Shown here: positions 52,659-61,339 of the stretch, in pieces | Numbering within the stretch: position 1 is the first letter of the stretch | Layout of the letters: every line of letters begins with the position of its first letter | Source of the DNA: an uncultured Bryobacteraceae bacterium | GTDB taxonomy: Bacteria > Acidobacteriota > Terriglobia > Bryobacterales > Bryobacteraceae | DNA length: 64,000 bases | Reading direction: 5' to 3' | Assembly: GCA_937924525.1 (NCBI GenBank) | Contig: CALDSU010000011.1 | Span: forward strand, 5,001 to 69,000 | Notes under the pieces: model-generated | Told to the model about the DNA's origin: nothing | Seen by the model: only the letters and a program-made list of their open reading frames with translations | Database searches by the model: none | Translations under genes and position numbers: made by a program

Positions 52659-54116
52659 ATGGCTACCTGTATGAAACCCTCGACCAAAACCCTTTTGCCG
52701 ACAGGCTTGCGATGCGGAAAGCCGCTGCTCGTCCTCGTGGCGGTGCTGGGATGCGCGGCGGCAGGGGAAGCGGCGTTGCGCGCCGGGGCGGCCGTGGCCG
52801 ACATCACCCCCCAGGAGTGGCCGGTGCGCATCATTGGCGGCTTTTCCCTGGTGCTGGCCGACTCGGCGCACGACCCGCTCCACGCCCGGGCGCTGGTGCT
52901 CGAAGAGGGGTCTACGAAAATCGCGATCGCGGTGATCGACAGTTGCTACGTCAAGCGCGAAGAACTCGACCGGGCCAAGGCGCTGGCATCCCAGCGGACT
53001 GGCATTCCGGCCGCGCACATGCTGATCGCCGCGACCCATACGCATTCGGCGCCGCCCTCCCGGGCGGACCCCGCCAAACCCGCGGAAGTGCGCTACACCG
53101 ACTACCTGGTCGCGCAGACGGCGGAGGCCATCATCGAGGCCGACCGGCGGCTGAAGCCGGCGCGGCTGGGCTGGGCGATGGTCCCGGCGCCGGAGGAGTT
53201 GTTCAACCGGCGGTGGTATATGAAACCGGGGACTGTTCCGCCGAATCCTTTCGGCGAAACCGGCGACCTGGTGAGGATGAATCCGCCGGCGGGCAGCCCG
53301 GACCTGGCGCATCCGGCCGGCGGCACCGACCCGGAGTTCACCATCGTGTCGGTGCAAACGGCCGAGGGCAAGCCATTGGCGCTGCTTGGCAACTATTCGC
53401 TGCACTATGTGGGCGGCGTGCCGGGCCACCTGGTCTCGGCGGACTATTTCGGCGAGTTCGCCCGGCAGGCAGCGGACCGCATCGCGCCCGGCGACCGGGA
53501 ATTCGTGGCCATGCTAAGCAACGGGACCAGCGGGGACGTCAACAACATCAACTTTTTGCAACCCCGCGCACCCAGTCAGCCCTTCGAAAGGATCGCCGCG
53601 GTGGCGGGGAAGCTGGCCGCGCAGGCGGCGCGGGCGATGAGGGAGATCGATTATCGGTCCGACTTGCCGGTGCGCGCGGCCGAGCGCGAGTTGCGGCTCC
53701 GCCTTCGCAGGCCGACGCCGGCACAGCTCCGGTTCGCCAGGGCGGCGCTGGCGGAACCCGATGAGAAGAAACTGCCGCTTCGCGCCAAGGCTTACGCGCA
53801 ACGAGCACTCGCCCTGGCGGAAGGTCCAGAGTTCGCCCAGCTCAAGCTCCAGGCGCTGCGCATCGGCCCGATGGGCATTGCCGCGATCCCCTGCGAAGTG
53901 TTCACCGAGACGGGTCTCACCATCAAGGAATTGAGCCCCCTGCGGCCGAGCTTCACCATCGGGCTGGCCAATGGCCACTACAACTACCTGCCCACGCCCC
54001 GGCACTTCGACCTGGGCGGCTATGAGACGTGGCTGGGAACAAACACCCTGGAGCGGGAGGCCTCGGTGAAGATTACCCGCGAGATTCTGGCGTTGCTCGG
54101 GGAGGCGGCGCGGTAG
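52659..54116 (+). CDS. Neutral/alkaline ceramidase-like secreted hydrolase
   Basis: 485 residues from ATG 52659 (GGAGAG just ahead); ATG 52671 would also keep the leader PLLVLVAVLGCAAAGEA, and a TTG at 52629 is possible. The domain opens LRAGAAVADITPQEWPVRIIGGF, then LLIAATHTHSAPPSRA with the zinc His pair, NYSLHYVGGVPGHLVSADYFG, and MLSNGTSGDVNN. These are the features of the ceramidase N-terminal domain family. Bacterial homologues of this length lack the C-terminal domain of true ceramidases and many probably act on other amides or esters, so the substrate is open. Symporter gene follows after 123 bases. Confidence 0.86.
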   Translation: MATCMKPSTKTLLPTGLRCGKPLLVLVAVLGCAAAGEAALRAGAAVADITPQEWPVRIIGGFSLVLADSAHDPLHARALVLEEGSTKIAIAVIDSCYVKREELDRAKALASQRTGIPAAHMLIAATHTHSAPPSRADPAKPAEVRYTDYLVAQTAEAIIEADRRLKPARLGWAMVPAPEELFNRRWYMKPGTVPPNPFGETGDLVRMNPPAGSPDLAHPAGGTDPEFTIVSVQTAEGKPLALLGNYSLHYVGGVPGHLVSADYFGEFARQAADRIAPGDREFVAMLSNGTSGDVNNINFLQPRAPSQPFERIAAVAGKLAAQAARAMREIDYRSDLPVRAAERELRLRLRRPTPAQLRFARAALAEPDEKKLPLRAKAYAQRALALAEGPEFAQLKLQALRIGPMGIAAIPCEVFTETGLTIKELSPLRPSFTIGLANGHYNYLPTPRHFDLGGYETWLGTNTLEREASVKITREILALLGEAAR

Positions 54117-54239
54117 CGCATCCTTCCTTGCTGGTCAAGCCGGGACCGAACATCGGCCGGGTAGCCGCCGGGCGGCGTTGCGTCTACGATGATTCTTTGG
54201 CCGGGTCCGCCGGGGGCCCGGCCGGCGGGGATCGTCCTG

Positions 54240-55925
54240 ATGAAAAACCTTTCCTTAACGACGGTCGACTGGGCTGTCCTGGTCTTCTATCTCGTTGGCA
54301 TCGCCATGATTGGCGTGCTGGCGGGGCGGGCGGTGCGCAGTACGGACCACTTCTTTCTCGGCGGCCGCCGGTTCAGCAAGTGGCTCATGATCGGCCAGAG
54401 CTTCGGCACCGGCACCCACGCCGACATGCCGGTTTCCCTGGCGGGCGCGGTGTATTCGTTCGGCCTGTCCGCGATCTGGTTTCAGTGGAAGAATCTGTTC
54501 GTCACGCCGTTCTATTGGATGTTTGCGCCCGTCTTCCGGAGGGTGCGGCGCACCACCACCGCGGAGGTGATGGAAGACCGCTATGGCGCGCTGATGGGCG
54601 CTATCTACACCGTGTACGCTCTGATTTTCTTCATGATCGCGATGGCGGGCATGTTGAAAGGCGCCGCCAAAGTGATTGTGCAAGCCGCCGGGGCGGACGT
54701 GCCGGTCAACGGACTGATCGTCGCCATGACGGCGGTGTTTCTGCTTTACAGCTTCATCGGCGGATTGGTGGCCACGGCCTGGACGGACTTCCTGCAAGGG
54801 TTTCTCATTCTGGTTCTCTCGTTCCTCCTGATCCCGTTGGGCTGGGAGGTGGTCGGCGGACTGGGGGGCATCCGGGCGACGCTGGGCGACACGAAGTTGT
54901 CGCTGGCCACGCCGGAAGGCATCGGTCCGGCTTTTATCGCGATCCTCACGTTGAACGGACTGGTCGGCGTGATCGCACAGCCGCACTTGATCGCCGCAGT
55001 CGGCACGGGAAGAACCGAACACGCCTGCCGCACCGGCATGCTGTACGGCAATTTGACCAAGCGCATCTGCACCGTGGGCTGGGCCGTGGTGGGCCTGATG
55101 GCCGCCGCCCTGGTGGTCCGCGGCGCCTTCGGCGTCACTGCGCTCCAGGACCCGGAAGAGGCCTTCGGCTTTGCCTGCCGCCACCTGCTGTTTCAGGGTG
55201 GAGTCGGCCTGCTGATCGCGAGCGTGCTGGCCACCAACATGGCGGGTTGTTCCGCGTTTATGGTGAACTCAGGCGCGCTCTTCACCAAGAGCCTGTACGC
55301 GCGCTATCTGGTGAAGGACAAGCCGGATGCACACTATCTGTGGGTCGGTCGCGTAAGCGGTTTGCTGATCACGCTGGCCTCGGCGCTCTACTCGGTGTTT
55401 CTGGTCGAGCGGATCCTCTACTCGTTTCTGCTGATGGAAACCATGGCGACGTACATGGGCGTCAGCCTGCTGGCGGGGATCTGCTGGAAGCGCGCGACGC
55501 GCTGGGGCGCCATTTCCAGCCTGGCGGTGGCGCTGGTGGTGAATTTTTCGCTCTACGCCGTGCGGGGACAGCGGCTGGATTACTGGGATCCCTGGGTGTT
55601 TCTGACCGCGCTCGGCGCGGGGTTGCTGACGATGGTGGTGGTCAGCCTGGCGACGCCCCGGGAAGCGCCGGAGCGTCTGGAGCTGTTCTACGGCCGCCTC
55701 CAAACGCCAGCCGAGGCGGGCGACCCCGCACCCGGCGCCCACGAACCCTCTCCGGAGCATGCCGCCAAGGGTCAGCAATTGTTGGTGGTGAACCTGCTGC
55801 AACCTCGCCAGGGCGCCGCCGGCCAGGGTTTTCTCCGGGCATACCGTGAGGATTTGGGCGGCTTTGTGAAGGGGTGGGGGATTGTGCTCGCGCTGGTCGC
55901 CCTGGTGTGGCTGATTTTCCGCTGA
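54240..55925 (+). CDS. Sodium:solute symporter (SSS family)
   Basis: 561 residues with about 13 transmembrane segments. The ATG at 54240 is taken because it follows GGCGGGGATC and opens directly on the first segment (VDWAVLVFYLVGIAMIGVLAGRAV). SSS features include STDHFFLGGRRFSKWLMIGQSFGTGTHADM and SFIGGLVATAWTDFLQGFLIL. A long polar loop near 480-530 precedes the last membrane segment (GWGIVLALVALVWLIF). It takes up a small solute together with Na+; sugar, amino acid or carboxylate cannot be decided. It converges on dnaJ with only 10 bases between them. Confidence 0.9.
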   Translation: MKNLSLTTVDWAVLVFYLVGIAMIGVLAGRAVRSTDHFFLGGRRFSKWLMIGQSFGTGTHADMPVSLAGAVYSFGLSAIWFQWKNLFVTPFYWMFAPVFRRVRRTTTAEVMEDRYGALMGAIYTVYALIFFMIAMAGMLKGAAKVIVQAAGADVPVNGLIVAMTAVFLLYSFIGGLVATAWTDFLQGFLILVLSFLLIPLGWEVVGGLGGIRATLGDTKLSLATPEGIGPAFIAILTLNGLVGVIAQPHLIAAVGTGRTEHACRTGMLYGNLTKRICTVGWAVVGLMAAALVVRGAFGVTALQDPEEAFGFACRHLLFQGGVGLLIASVLATNMAGCSAFMVNSGALFTKSLYARYLVKDKPDAHYLWVGRVSGLLITLASALYSVFLVERILYSFLLMETMATYMGVSLLAGICWKRATRWGAISSLAVALVVNFSLYAVRGQRLDYWDPWVFLTALGAGLLTMVVVSLATPREAPERLELFYGRLQTPAEAGDPAPGAHEPSPEHAAKGQQLLVVNLLQPRQGAAGQGFLRAYREDLGGFVKGWGIVLALVALVWLIFR

Positions 55926-55935
55926 GCGCGCACGC

Positions 55936-57051
55936 CTACATGAAGTAGTCTTTGACCTTTTCGAAAATGCCCTTTTCCCGGGGTTCGTTTTCCACCGGCA
56001 GGGTGTCGCGCAGTTTCTCGAGCAGTTCGCGCTGTTGTCTAGTCAGTTTGGTCGGCACCCGCACCTCGACGTGGGCGTACAGATCGCCCCGGCCGTGGCC
56101 GTTCACATGCGGCACGCCCTTGCCGCGGAACCGGAACTGCGCACCCGTCTGCGTGCCCTCGGGGATCTTCAACGTCTCCGTGCCGTCGAGCGTGGGAATT
56201 TCGACTTCCGCGCCCAGCGCGGCCTGTGCGAAGTTAATCGGGATCGTGCAGTGCAAGTCGTTCTCGCGGCGCTCGAAGAAGGGGTGCTCGCGGACTTTCA
56301 GCAGGACGTACAGGTCGCCCGGCGGACCGCCGTTAACGCCCGGCTGGCCTTCGTGCGAAAGGCGCAGGCGCGTGCCGTTGTCCACTCCCGCGGGAATGGT
56401 CACCTTGAGTTTGCGCTCGACGCGCTTGTAGCCATCGCCCTTGCATTGCGGGCAAGGCCGGCGGATGATCTCGCCGGCGCCGTTGCACTGGCCACAAGTA
56501 CGGCGGATCGACAGAAAGCTCTGCTGGTAGATCACCTCGCCGCGGCCCTTGCAGGTGGGGCAGGTGACCAGACCGCCCGGCTCGGCCCCTTTGCCGGAGC
56601 AAGTCCCGCACATTTCCAGGCGCGGGACCTGGATCTCCGCAGTCAAGCCCTTCACGGCGTCATCGAAGTCGATCTCCAGGTCGTAGCGCAGGTCCTCCCC
56701 ACGCTGAGCCCGGCTCCGCCGGCGGCCGCCCCCGCCGCCGAACAGGTCCCCAAAGCCGAACAGGTCGCCGAGGATATCGTTGAAATCGGTGAAGGCGTTG
56801 GGGTCGAAGCCCGGCGAACCGCCCGCCGCGACGCCCTGGTGGCCATACCGGTCGTAGGCCGCGCGCTTCTGCGGGTCGCTCAGGACGCTATAGGCTTCGG
56901 CGGCTTCCTTGAACTTCTCCTCCGCCTCCGGACTGTTGGGATTGCGGTCCGGGTGATATTTCAGCGCCATCTTGCGATAGGCGCTCTTGAGTTGCTGCTC
57001 GTCCGCGTCCCGGCCGACACCAAGGACCTCGTAGTAATCTCGCTTCGTCAC
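55936..57051 (-). CDS. dnaJ: Chaperone DnaJ
   Basis: 371 residues from a GTG. J domain 1-70 with the catalytic YHPDRN; Gly/Phe-rich region around 75-115 ([23 protein letters not shown]); four CxxCxGxG zinc boxes ([32 protein letters not shown]); then the substrate-binding C-terminal halves. This is a full-length type-I DnaJ that feeds unfolded clients to DnaK and stimulates its ATPase. It is the last gene of hrcA-grpE-dnaJ, 22 bases after grpE. No clear ribosome site precedes the GTG, so reinitiation after grpE is likely. Confidence 0.95.
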   Translation of the reverse strand: MTKRDYYEVLGVGRDADEQQLKSAYRKMALKYHPDRNPNSPEAEEKFKEAAEAYSVLSDPQKRAAYDRYGHQGVAAGGSPGFDPNAFTDFNDILGDLFGFGDLFGGGGGRRRSRAQRGEDLRYDLEIDFDDAVKGLTAEIQVPRLEMCGTCSGKGAEPGGLVTCPTCKGRGEVIYQQSFLSIRRTCGQCNGAGEIIRRPCPQCKGDGYKRVERKLKVTIPAGVDNGTRLRLSHEGQPGVNGGPPGDLYVLLKVREHPFFERRENDLHCTIPINFAQAALGAEVEIPTLDGTETLKIPEGTQTGAQFRFRGKGVPHVNGHGRGDLYAHVEVRVPTKLTRQQRELLEKLRDTLPVENEPREKGIFEKVKDYFM

Positions 57052-57073
57052 GCAGTTTGCTCGCGGAAGGGGC

Positions 57074-57655
57074 CTAGGCCGGCGCGACCGCGACCTTCAC
57101 CATGGCGGCCCGCAATAATTTCCCTTTAAAATTGTACCCTTGCTGGTAAACAGCCAGCACCGTGTGATCCGGCGCCTCGGCGGTTTCGGCGCGATCCACC
57201 GCCTGATGCACATTTGGGTCGAAGGGCTGCCCCTGGCACTCCATGGGCTCCAACCCCGCCTTCTTCAGCGCGTCGAGGAGCCGCTGATAGATCAATTCCA
57301 CGCCGCGCCGATAACCGCCGTCCACGCCTTCGGCCGCCGCCTCTCCCGCCTGCAACGCACGTTCGAAATCATCCAGGATGGGCAGCAGCGATTTGACCAC
57401 CTCCGCCGCCGCATACTCGGAAAACTCGATGCGTTCGCGCTCGGTGCGGCGGCGGAAGTTCTCAAATTCCGCCTGCCGGCGCAGCAACAAATCCTGCAAT
57501 TCCGCCTTTTCGGCCGCCAACTGGTCCCGTTCGGCGGCCAGCGCCGCCAGGGCCGCGGCCAGATCTTCCGTCGCCGGAGCGGAATCGCCCGGGACAGCCG
57601 CCGCCTCCGCCGGCGCCGCTTCCGGTTCCTGAGTCACCTGATTTTCTGAATTCAC
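57074..57655 (-). CDS. grpE: Nucleotide exchange factor GrpE
   Basis: 193 residues from a GTG with AAGGTGG upstream. An acidic, Ala-rich N-terminus is followed by the long coiled coil ([37 protein letters not shown]) and the beta-wing end ([52 protein letters not shown]). It releases ADP from DnaK and also acts as thermosensor. It lies between hrcA and dnaJ on the same strand, with 56 bases to hrcA. Confidence 0.94.
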   Translation of the reverse strand: MNSENQVTQEPEAAPAEAAAVPGDSAPATEDLAAALAALAAERDQLAAEKAELQDLLLRRQAEFENFRRRTERERIEFSEYAAAEVVKSLLPILDDFERALQAGEAAAEGVDGGYRRGVELIYQRLLDALKKAGLEPMECQGQPFDPNVHQAVDRAETAEAPDHTVLAVYQQGYNFKGKLLRAAMVKVAVAPA

Positions 57656-57711
57656 AGTTCCACCTTAACAGAGGTCTTGCCGGGCTTTCGGGCGCTCCGC
57701 GCCGGACGCCG

Positions 57712-58794
57712 TTAATGGTACGTTTCCGTGAAGAGACGGCCCAGGTGCAGCACCGCGCCCATCACGCGCTCATAGTGGATGCGCATGGGACCGAGCACGG
57801 CGACCTTCGCCATCAATCCACCGGGCAAGGCGACGGACGTGCCGATCAGCACCAGTTCATTCATGGCCGGGTGGGCCTCCCCCAGCCCAATCTGCACCCG
57901 GACTTCGCCGGGCATTTCTTCGAGAAAACGGTCCAGCAGTTCGACCAGGCGCTTCTTCTCCTCCAGCGCCCGCATCAACTCGCGCAGCTTCTGCTGGTTC
58001 AGTCCGGACTCCCCGATCAGATTCGACGCGCCGTCCAGGTATACCTCGGGGATTTCCCCCGCGTCCAGCAAGCCCTTGCTGTACAAGAGGGTCAGTTTCC
58101 GCTGGAGCGCGTCGCAAGCCGCGCGTTCCACGTCGATCCGCCGCAGCAGTTCTGTCCGCGCCTGAAACAGGGTCCACCCGCTGAACTGGCGGTTCACGTA
58201 ATTGCGGATGGAGGCAAGTTCCTCGGGGGACACCGGTTCATCCAGGGTCACCACGCGGTGGCGCACCATCCGGTCCCGGGTCGCCAGAATCATCAACACC
58301 CGCCCGCCCGACAGACTGACCAATTCCACCTGGTCCAGCACCTGTGCGGAGGTGGGAATCGCCGCGGCAATGCCAACGTTCCGGGTGATCTCCGTCAGCA
58401 CGTGCGAGGACTTTTCCACGTGCTCCTCCAGCGTCTCGGAAGACGCCAGTTGCCGGCGCATGCGCTCCGCCTCCCCCGGCGGGATGCGGCCCGCCTCCAA
58501 GGAGGCGACGAAATACCGGAAGGCCTTCTCGGTCGGGACCCGGCCCGCGGAAGTATGCGGCTGGCTCAAGTAGCCGGAATCCTCCAGATCGGCCATCGCG
58601 TTCCGGATGGTGGCCGGACTCAGGTTGTCCAGCCGGGCGCGCGAAACCGTGCGCGAGGCCACTGGTTCGCCCGTCTCGATGTAGGCGCGCACGACGGACG
58701 TCAATACTTCGTGGGCCCGCAACGGCAGCCTTTCGTCCACTCTCTTCATGAGCGCGCGATCTTCAGGAGGAGCTTCTACTGCGAGTTTATCCAA
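57712..58794 (-). CDS. hrcA: Heat-inducible transcription repressor HrcA
   Basis: 360 residues. The winged-helix N-terminus (AHEVLTSVVRAYIETGEPVASRTVSR, LSPATIRNAMADLEDSGYLSQPHTSAGRVPTEKAFRYFV) and the long regulatory domain match HrcA. HrcA binds the CIRCE inverted repeat to repress heat-shock operons and needs GroE to stay active. The TTG at 58794 is the first start; ATG 58749 (MKRVDERLPLRAHEVL) would remove 15 unconserved residues and is a good alternative. Neither has a clear ribosome site. I see no CIRCE in the 99-base leader. It is the first gene of an hrcA-grpE-dnaJ run that has no dnaK. Confidence 0.93.
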   Translation of the reverse strand: MDKLAVEAPPEDRALMKRVDERLPLRAHEVLTSVVRAYIETGEPVASRTVSRARLDNLSPATIRNAMADLEDSGYLSQPHTSAGRVPTEKAFRYFVASLEAGRIPPGEAERMRRQLASSETLEEHVEKSSHVLTEITRNVGIAAAIPTSAQVLDQVELVSLSGGRVLMILATRDRMVRHRVVTLDEPVSPEELASIRNYVNRQFSGWTLFQARTELLRRIDVERAACDALQRKLTLLYSKGLLDAGEIPEVYLDGASNLIGESGLNQQKLRELMRALEEKKRLVELLDRFLEEMPGEVRVQIGLGEAHPAMNELVLIGTSVALPGGLMAKVAVLGPMRIHYERVMGAVLHLGRLFTETYH

Positions 58795-58893
58795 CTGACG
58801 CCGAAGCGGGCAAGCTTGGGGAGGGCGGCGGGGCGGGGCGGGCGGGCGAGCAGTCCGGGACAGCCCGCCGAAAGTAGGGTAGGCTGAGAATCA

Positions 58894-59826
58894 ATGAGGA
58901 TCGAGTCTCTGTTGACCGAGGCCGAAATCTCGGAAGAATTCGCCGAGGCGCTGGAAGCCCGCGACCTGCCCGAGAAGTTTTTCTATTGGTCGCCGATGTC
59001 GGTGCGCGCCTGGCAGGCGCTCTCGCGCGATCTGGCGTTTGAAAGCTGCCTGCACTCCTGGAACCTGCTGGTGCACGACAGCGAGTCCATCGCGCGGGAA
59101 TTCAACCAGGCGATTTCGGTGGTCAGCCTGGGCGCGGGGAGCGGGGCGAAGGACCTGTTGCTGTTGAAAGCGCTGGAACAGGCGGGGAAGCAGGTAGAGT
59201 ACCTGCCGGTGGACGCCAGCATGCCGCTGCTGGAGCGGGCATGCGCGGCGGCCGAAGAGGGTGAGATCGAGGCGCTGGGCCTGAAAGCCGATATTTCGAG
59301 TCCCGTGCACCTGGTGCTGATCTCGGACACGCCCGAACATCCGCGCCTGTATTTGTTGTGCGGCAACACGCTGGGCGGCTTCGATCCTTTGGACGAGCTG
59401 ATGCAACTGGCCAGTTGCATGCGCTCCGGGGACCGCCTGATTGTGGATGCCGAACTGGCCGACGGGTCGGCGCTGCCCTCGCGCGACCACCCGGTGGGCC
59501 GCCGGTTCGCCCTGGCCCCCCTCACCGCGATCGGCGTCGGTCCGGATGACGGCGAAGTAATGTTCGAACTTCGGGAGGACGACCGCCACGCCGGCCTGGA
59601 GGTGGTCACCCGCCATTTTCACGTCGCGCGCGACCTTCGCCTTCGCCTGCCGGAGCGCGAGATTCCGGTGCAGCGGGGCGAGCGGATCAACCTGAATTTC
59701 AACTACACCTACAGCCCGGAGGCGTTTCGCTGGCTGCTGGCCGAGCGGGCGGGACTGCACATCCTGCGGGAGTACCCGAGTCCGGACGGCCGCTACGTCA
59801 CCGCCGTGTGCGCCCGGTCGCGCTAA
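58894..59826 (+). CDS. EgtD-like SAM-dependent histidine-type methyltransferase
   Basis: 310 residues. It belongs to the histidine-specific methyltransferase group: AISVVSLGAGSGAKDLLLLKAL is the SAM-binding loop, then VEYLPVDASMPLLERA, LYLLCGNTLGGFDPLDELMQL and, near the end, RINLNFNYTYSPEAFRWLL. EgtD makes hercynine (trimethyl-histidine) for ergothioneine. No EgtB or other ergothioneine gene is visible here, so another acceptor is possible. It is divergent from hrcA and 57 bases ahead of the DUF2256-photolyase genes, probably in one transcript with them. Confidence 0.82.
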   Translation: MRIESLLTEAEISEEFAEALEARDLPEKFFYWSPMSVRAWQALSRDLAFESCLHSWNLLVHDSESIAREFNQAISVVSLGAGSGAKDLLLLKALEQAGKQVEYLPVDASMPLLERACAAAEEGEIEALGLKADISSPVHLVLISDTPEHPRLYLLCGNTLGGFDPLDELMQLASCMRSGDRLIVDAELADGSALPSRDHPVGRRFALAPLTAIGVGPDDGEVMFELREDDRHAGLEVVTRHFHVARDLRLRLPEREIPVQRGERINLNFNYTYSPEAFRWLLAERAGLHILREYPSPDGRYVTAVCARSR

Positions 59827-59883
59827 GCGGGCGTCGCTGTCAATCTTTCCCTCCCTTCACCCCCGCGAGGCATCTCAATTGGT

Positions 59884-60033
59884 ATGCCGAGGGGGCGAAA
59901 GCGCGCTCTGCCGTCGAAGATTTGCCCGGTTTGCGCCCGTCCGTTCACCTGGCGGAAGAAATGGGAACGCGACTGGAAAAACGTGCGGTATTGCAGCGAG
60001 CGGTGCCGGCGTTCCGGAAGGAGTCCCGGGTGA
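59884..60033 (+). CDS. DUF2256 small zinc-ribbon-like protein
   Basis: Only 49 residues, easily missed. It begins [20 protein letters not shown] and continues [23 protein letters not shown], ending GRSPG. Cysteines 14, 17, 37 and 41 make a C-x2-C-x19-C-x3-C metal site, and the aromatic/basic core FTWRKKW is the DUF2256 hallmark. DUF2256 genes are often found next to photolyase/cryptochrome genes; their function is unknown. The TGA overlaps the GTG start of the next gene by 4 bases (GTGA), which also fixes that start. GAGG lies 13 bases before the ATG. Confidence 0.9.
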   Translation: MPRGRKRALPSKICPVCARPFTWRKKWERDWKNVRYCSERCRRSGRSPG

Positions 60034-60836
60034 GCGAGGAATTGCGGCGCTCGTTCGCCAGCCGCGAAGATCTGGCCGCATATTTGAAGGAGCAGTTTCC
60101 GGAAGCAGCCGCCATCGACTCGCACGTCAGCCCGTTCGAGGGCGGCCGCACCGCCGCGGAACGGCGTCTTGCGCAAATCGAACCCGCCCGCTACGCCTTT
60201 ACCCGAAACTATCTGGACGGGATGGTGACCAGGCTGTCTCCCTACATCCGGCACGGCGTGGTCAGCCTCGGCGAGGTGCGGGATCTGGCGCTCGCCCGCG
60301 TCGACGACCCGTTGCATGCCTCCAAGTTCCTCGCCGAGCTCACCTGGCGCGACTATTGGCAGCGCCTCTATGCCCGCTGGGGCGACGGCATCTGGCGGGA
60401 CCGCGAGCCCTACAAAACCGGCTGGCGCGCGGAGGACTACGCCGCCGAACTGCCCGACGAAATCCGGCAGGCGCGCACGGGTCTGGCCTGCATGGACGCC
60501 TTCGCGAAGGAACTGCACGAAACGGGTTACCTGCACAATCACGCGCGCATGTGGGTGGCGGCTTACGTCGTGCACTGGCGAAGGGTGCGTTGGCAGGCCG
60601 GGGCGCGCTGGTTTCTCCAGCACCTGGTGGACGGCGATCCAGCCAGCAACAACCTGTCGTGGCAGTGGGTGGCCAGCACGTTCAGCCACAAGCCGTACTT
60701 TTTCAACCGCGAGAACCTGGAGAAATATTCGGGCGGCGTTCATTGCCGCCGGTGTTCCGTGCGGGGACGTTGCGACTTTGAAGGCAGCTACGCCGCGCTG
60801 AGCGAGAAGCTGTTCCCGCGGAGGAGCCCGGCATGA
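60030..60836 (+). CDS. Stand-alone photolyase FAD-binding (catalytic) domain protein
   Basis: 268 residues from a GTG with AAGGAG 9 bases ahead and a GTGA overlap with DUF2256. It is a photolyase/cryptochrome C-terminal domain only: [72 protein letters not shown], and [15 protein letters not shown] with the Asn next to flavin N5 (N208). Tryptophans 106, 175 and 211/213 could form an electron chain. After the domain comes C239-x2-C242-x5-C248, a possible metal site. The N-terminal alpha/beta domain is missing from this protein and is encoded by the next gene. Confidence 0.9.
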   Translation: MSEELRRSFASREDLAAYLKEQFPEAAAIDSHVSPFEGGRTAAERRLAQIEPARYAFTRNYLDGMVTRLSPYIRHGVVSLGEVRDLALARVDDPLHASKFLAELTWRDYWQRLYARWGDGIWRDREPYKTGWRAEDYAAELPDEIRQARTGLACMDAFAKELHETGYLHNHARMWVAAYVVHWRRVRWQAGARWFLQHLVDGDPASNNLSWQWVASTFSHKPYFFNRENLEKYSGGVHCRRCSVRGRCDFEGSYAALSEKLFPRRSPA

Positions 60837-61339
60837 CCAGCGTGCTCTGGATTCATGAGGACGTGCTGAATCCGAAAGCCGCGATCTGGCAACGCCCTTA
60901 CGCCGGCGCCGTGTTCGTTTTCGACGCGGAGCAACTGCGCGAAGCGGGATACAGCCTCAAGCGCGTGATGTTCCTTTACGAAAGTCTTCTGGAGTTGCCG
61001 GTTTCGATCCGGCAGGGGAATACGGAGGAGGTCGTCTCTTCGTTCGCGGCGGAGCGAGGCGCGCAACGTATTCTGACCAGCGCCAGCGTGCAGCCCTGGA
61101 TCCGGCGCGTGGTGGAGCGGCTGCGGGCGCGCTGGAGTGTGGAAGTGGTCCCGGAGGCTCCTTTCCTGGATGGTCCGGAACCGTCCGACCTGACGCGGTT
61201 CGCCCGTTTCTGGCGGCAGGTGGAACCTTACGCGTTCGGCAGGGAGCCATGGCTCAGGGCGCGGCGCGCAGCCGCAGCCGCGGCGCGGCCGGCGACGGGA
61301 GACCGGACCACAACGCAATCGCGGCGCCCTCGCCAATGA
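60833..61339 (+). CDS. Stand-alone photolyase N-terminal alpha/beta (antenna) domain protein
   Basis: 168 residues, ATG overlapping the stop of the FAD-domain gene by 4 bases (ATGA). The sequence follows the DNA-photolyase N-terminal Rossmann-like domain: SVLWIHEDVLNPKAA, AVFVFDAEQL, LKRVMFLYESLLELPVSIRQGNTEEVVSSF, AQRILTSASVQPWIRRVV. In ordinary photolyases this domain comes first and binds the light-harvesting pigment. Here it is a separate gene placed second. The last 29 codons overlap the 3' end of the convergent kinase gene (61254-61339). The Arg/Ala-rich tail beyond FGREPW is probably disordered. Confidence 0.78.
   Translation: MTSVLWIHEDVLNPKAAIWQRPYAGAVFVFDAEQLREAGYSLKRVMFLYESLLELPVSIRQGNTEEVVSSFAAERGAQRILTSASVQPWIRRVVERLRARWSVEVVPEAPFLDGPEPSDLTRFARFWRQVEPYAFGREPWLRARRAAAAAARPATGDRTTTQSRRPRQ

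Noticed and set aside
54029-55849. Long frame overlapping the ceramidase end and the symporter
   Set aside because: It is Gly/Arg-rich without domains and is out of frame with the clear SSS-family membrane protein.
58795-58893. CIRCE operator upstream of hrcA
   Set aside because: No TTAGCACTC-N9-GAGTGCTAA-like inverted repeat can be found in the leader.
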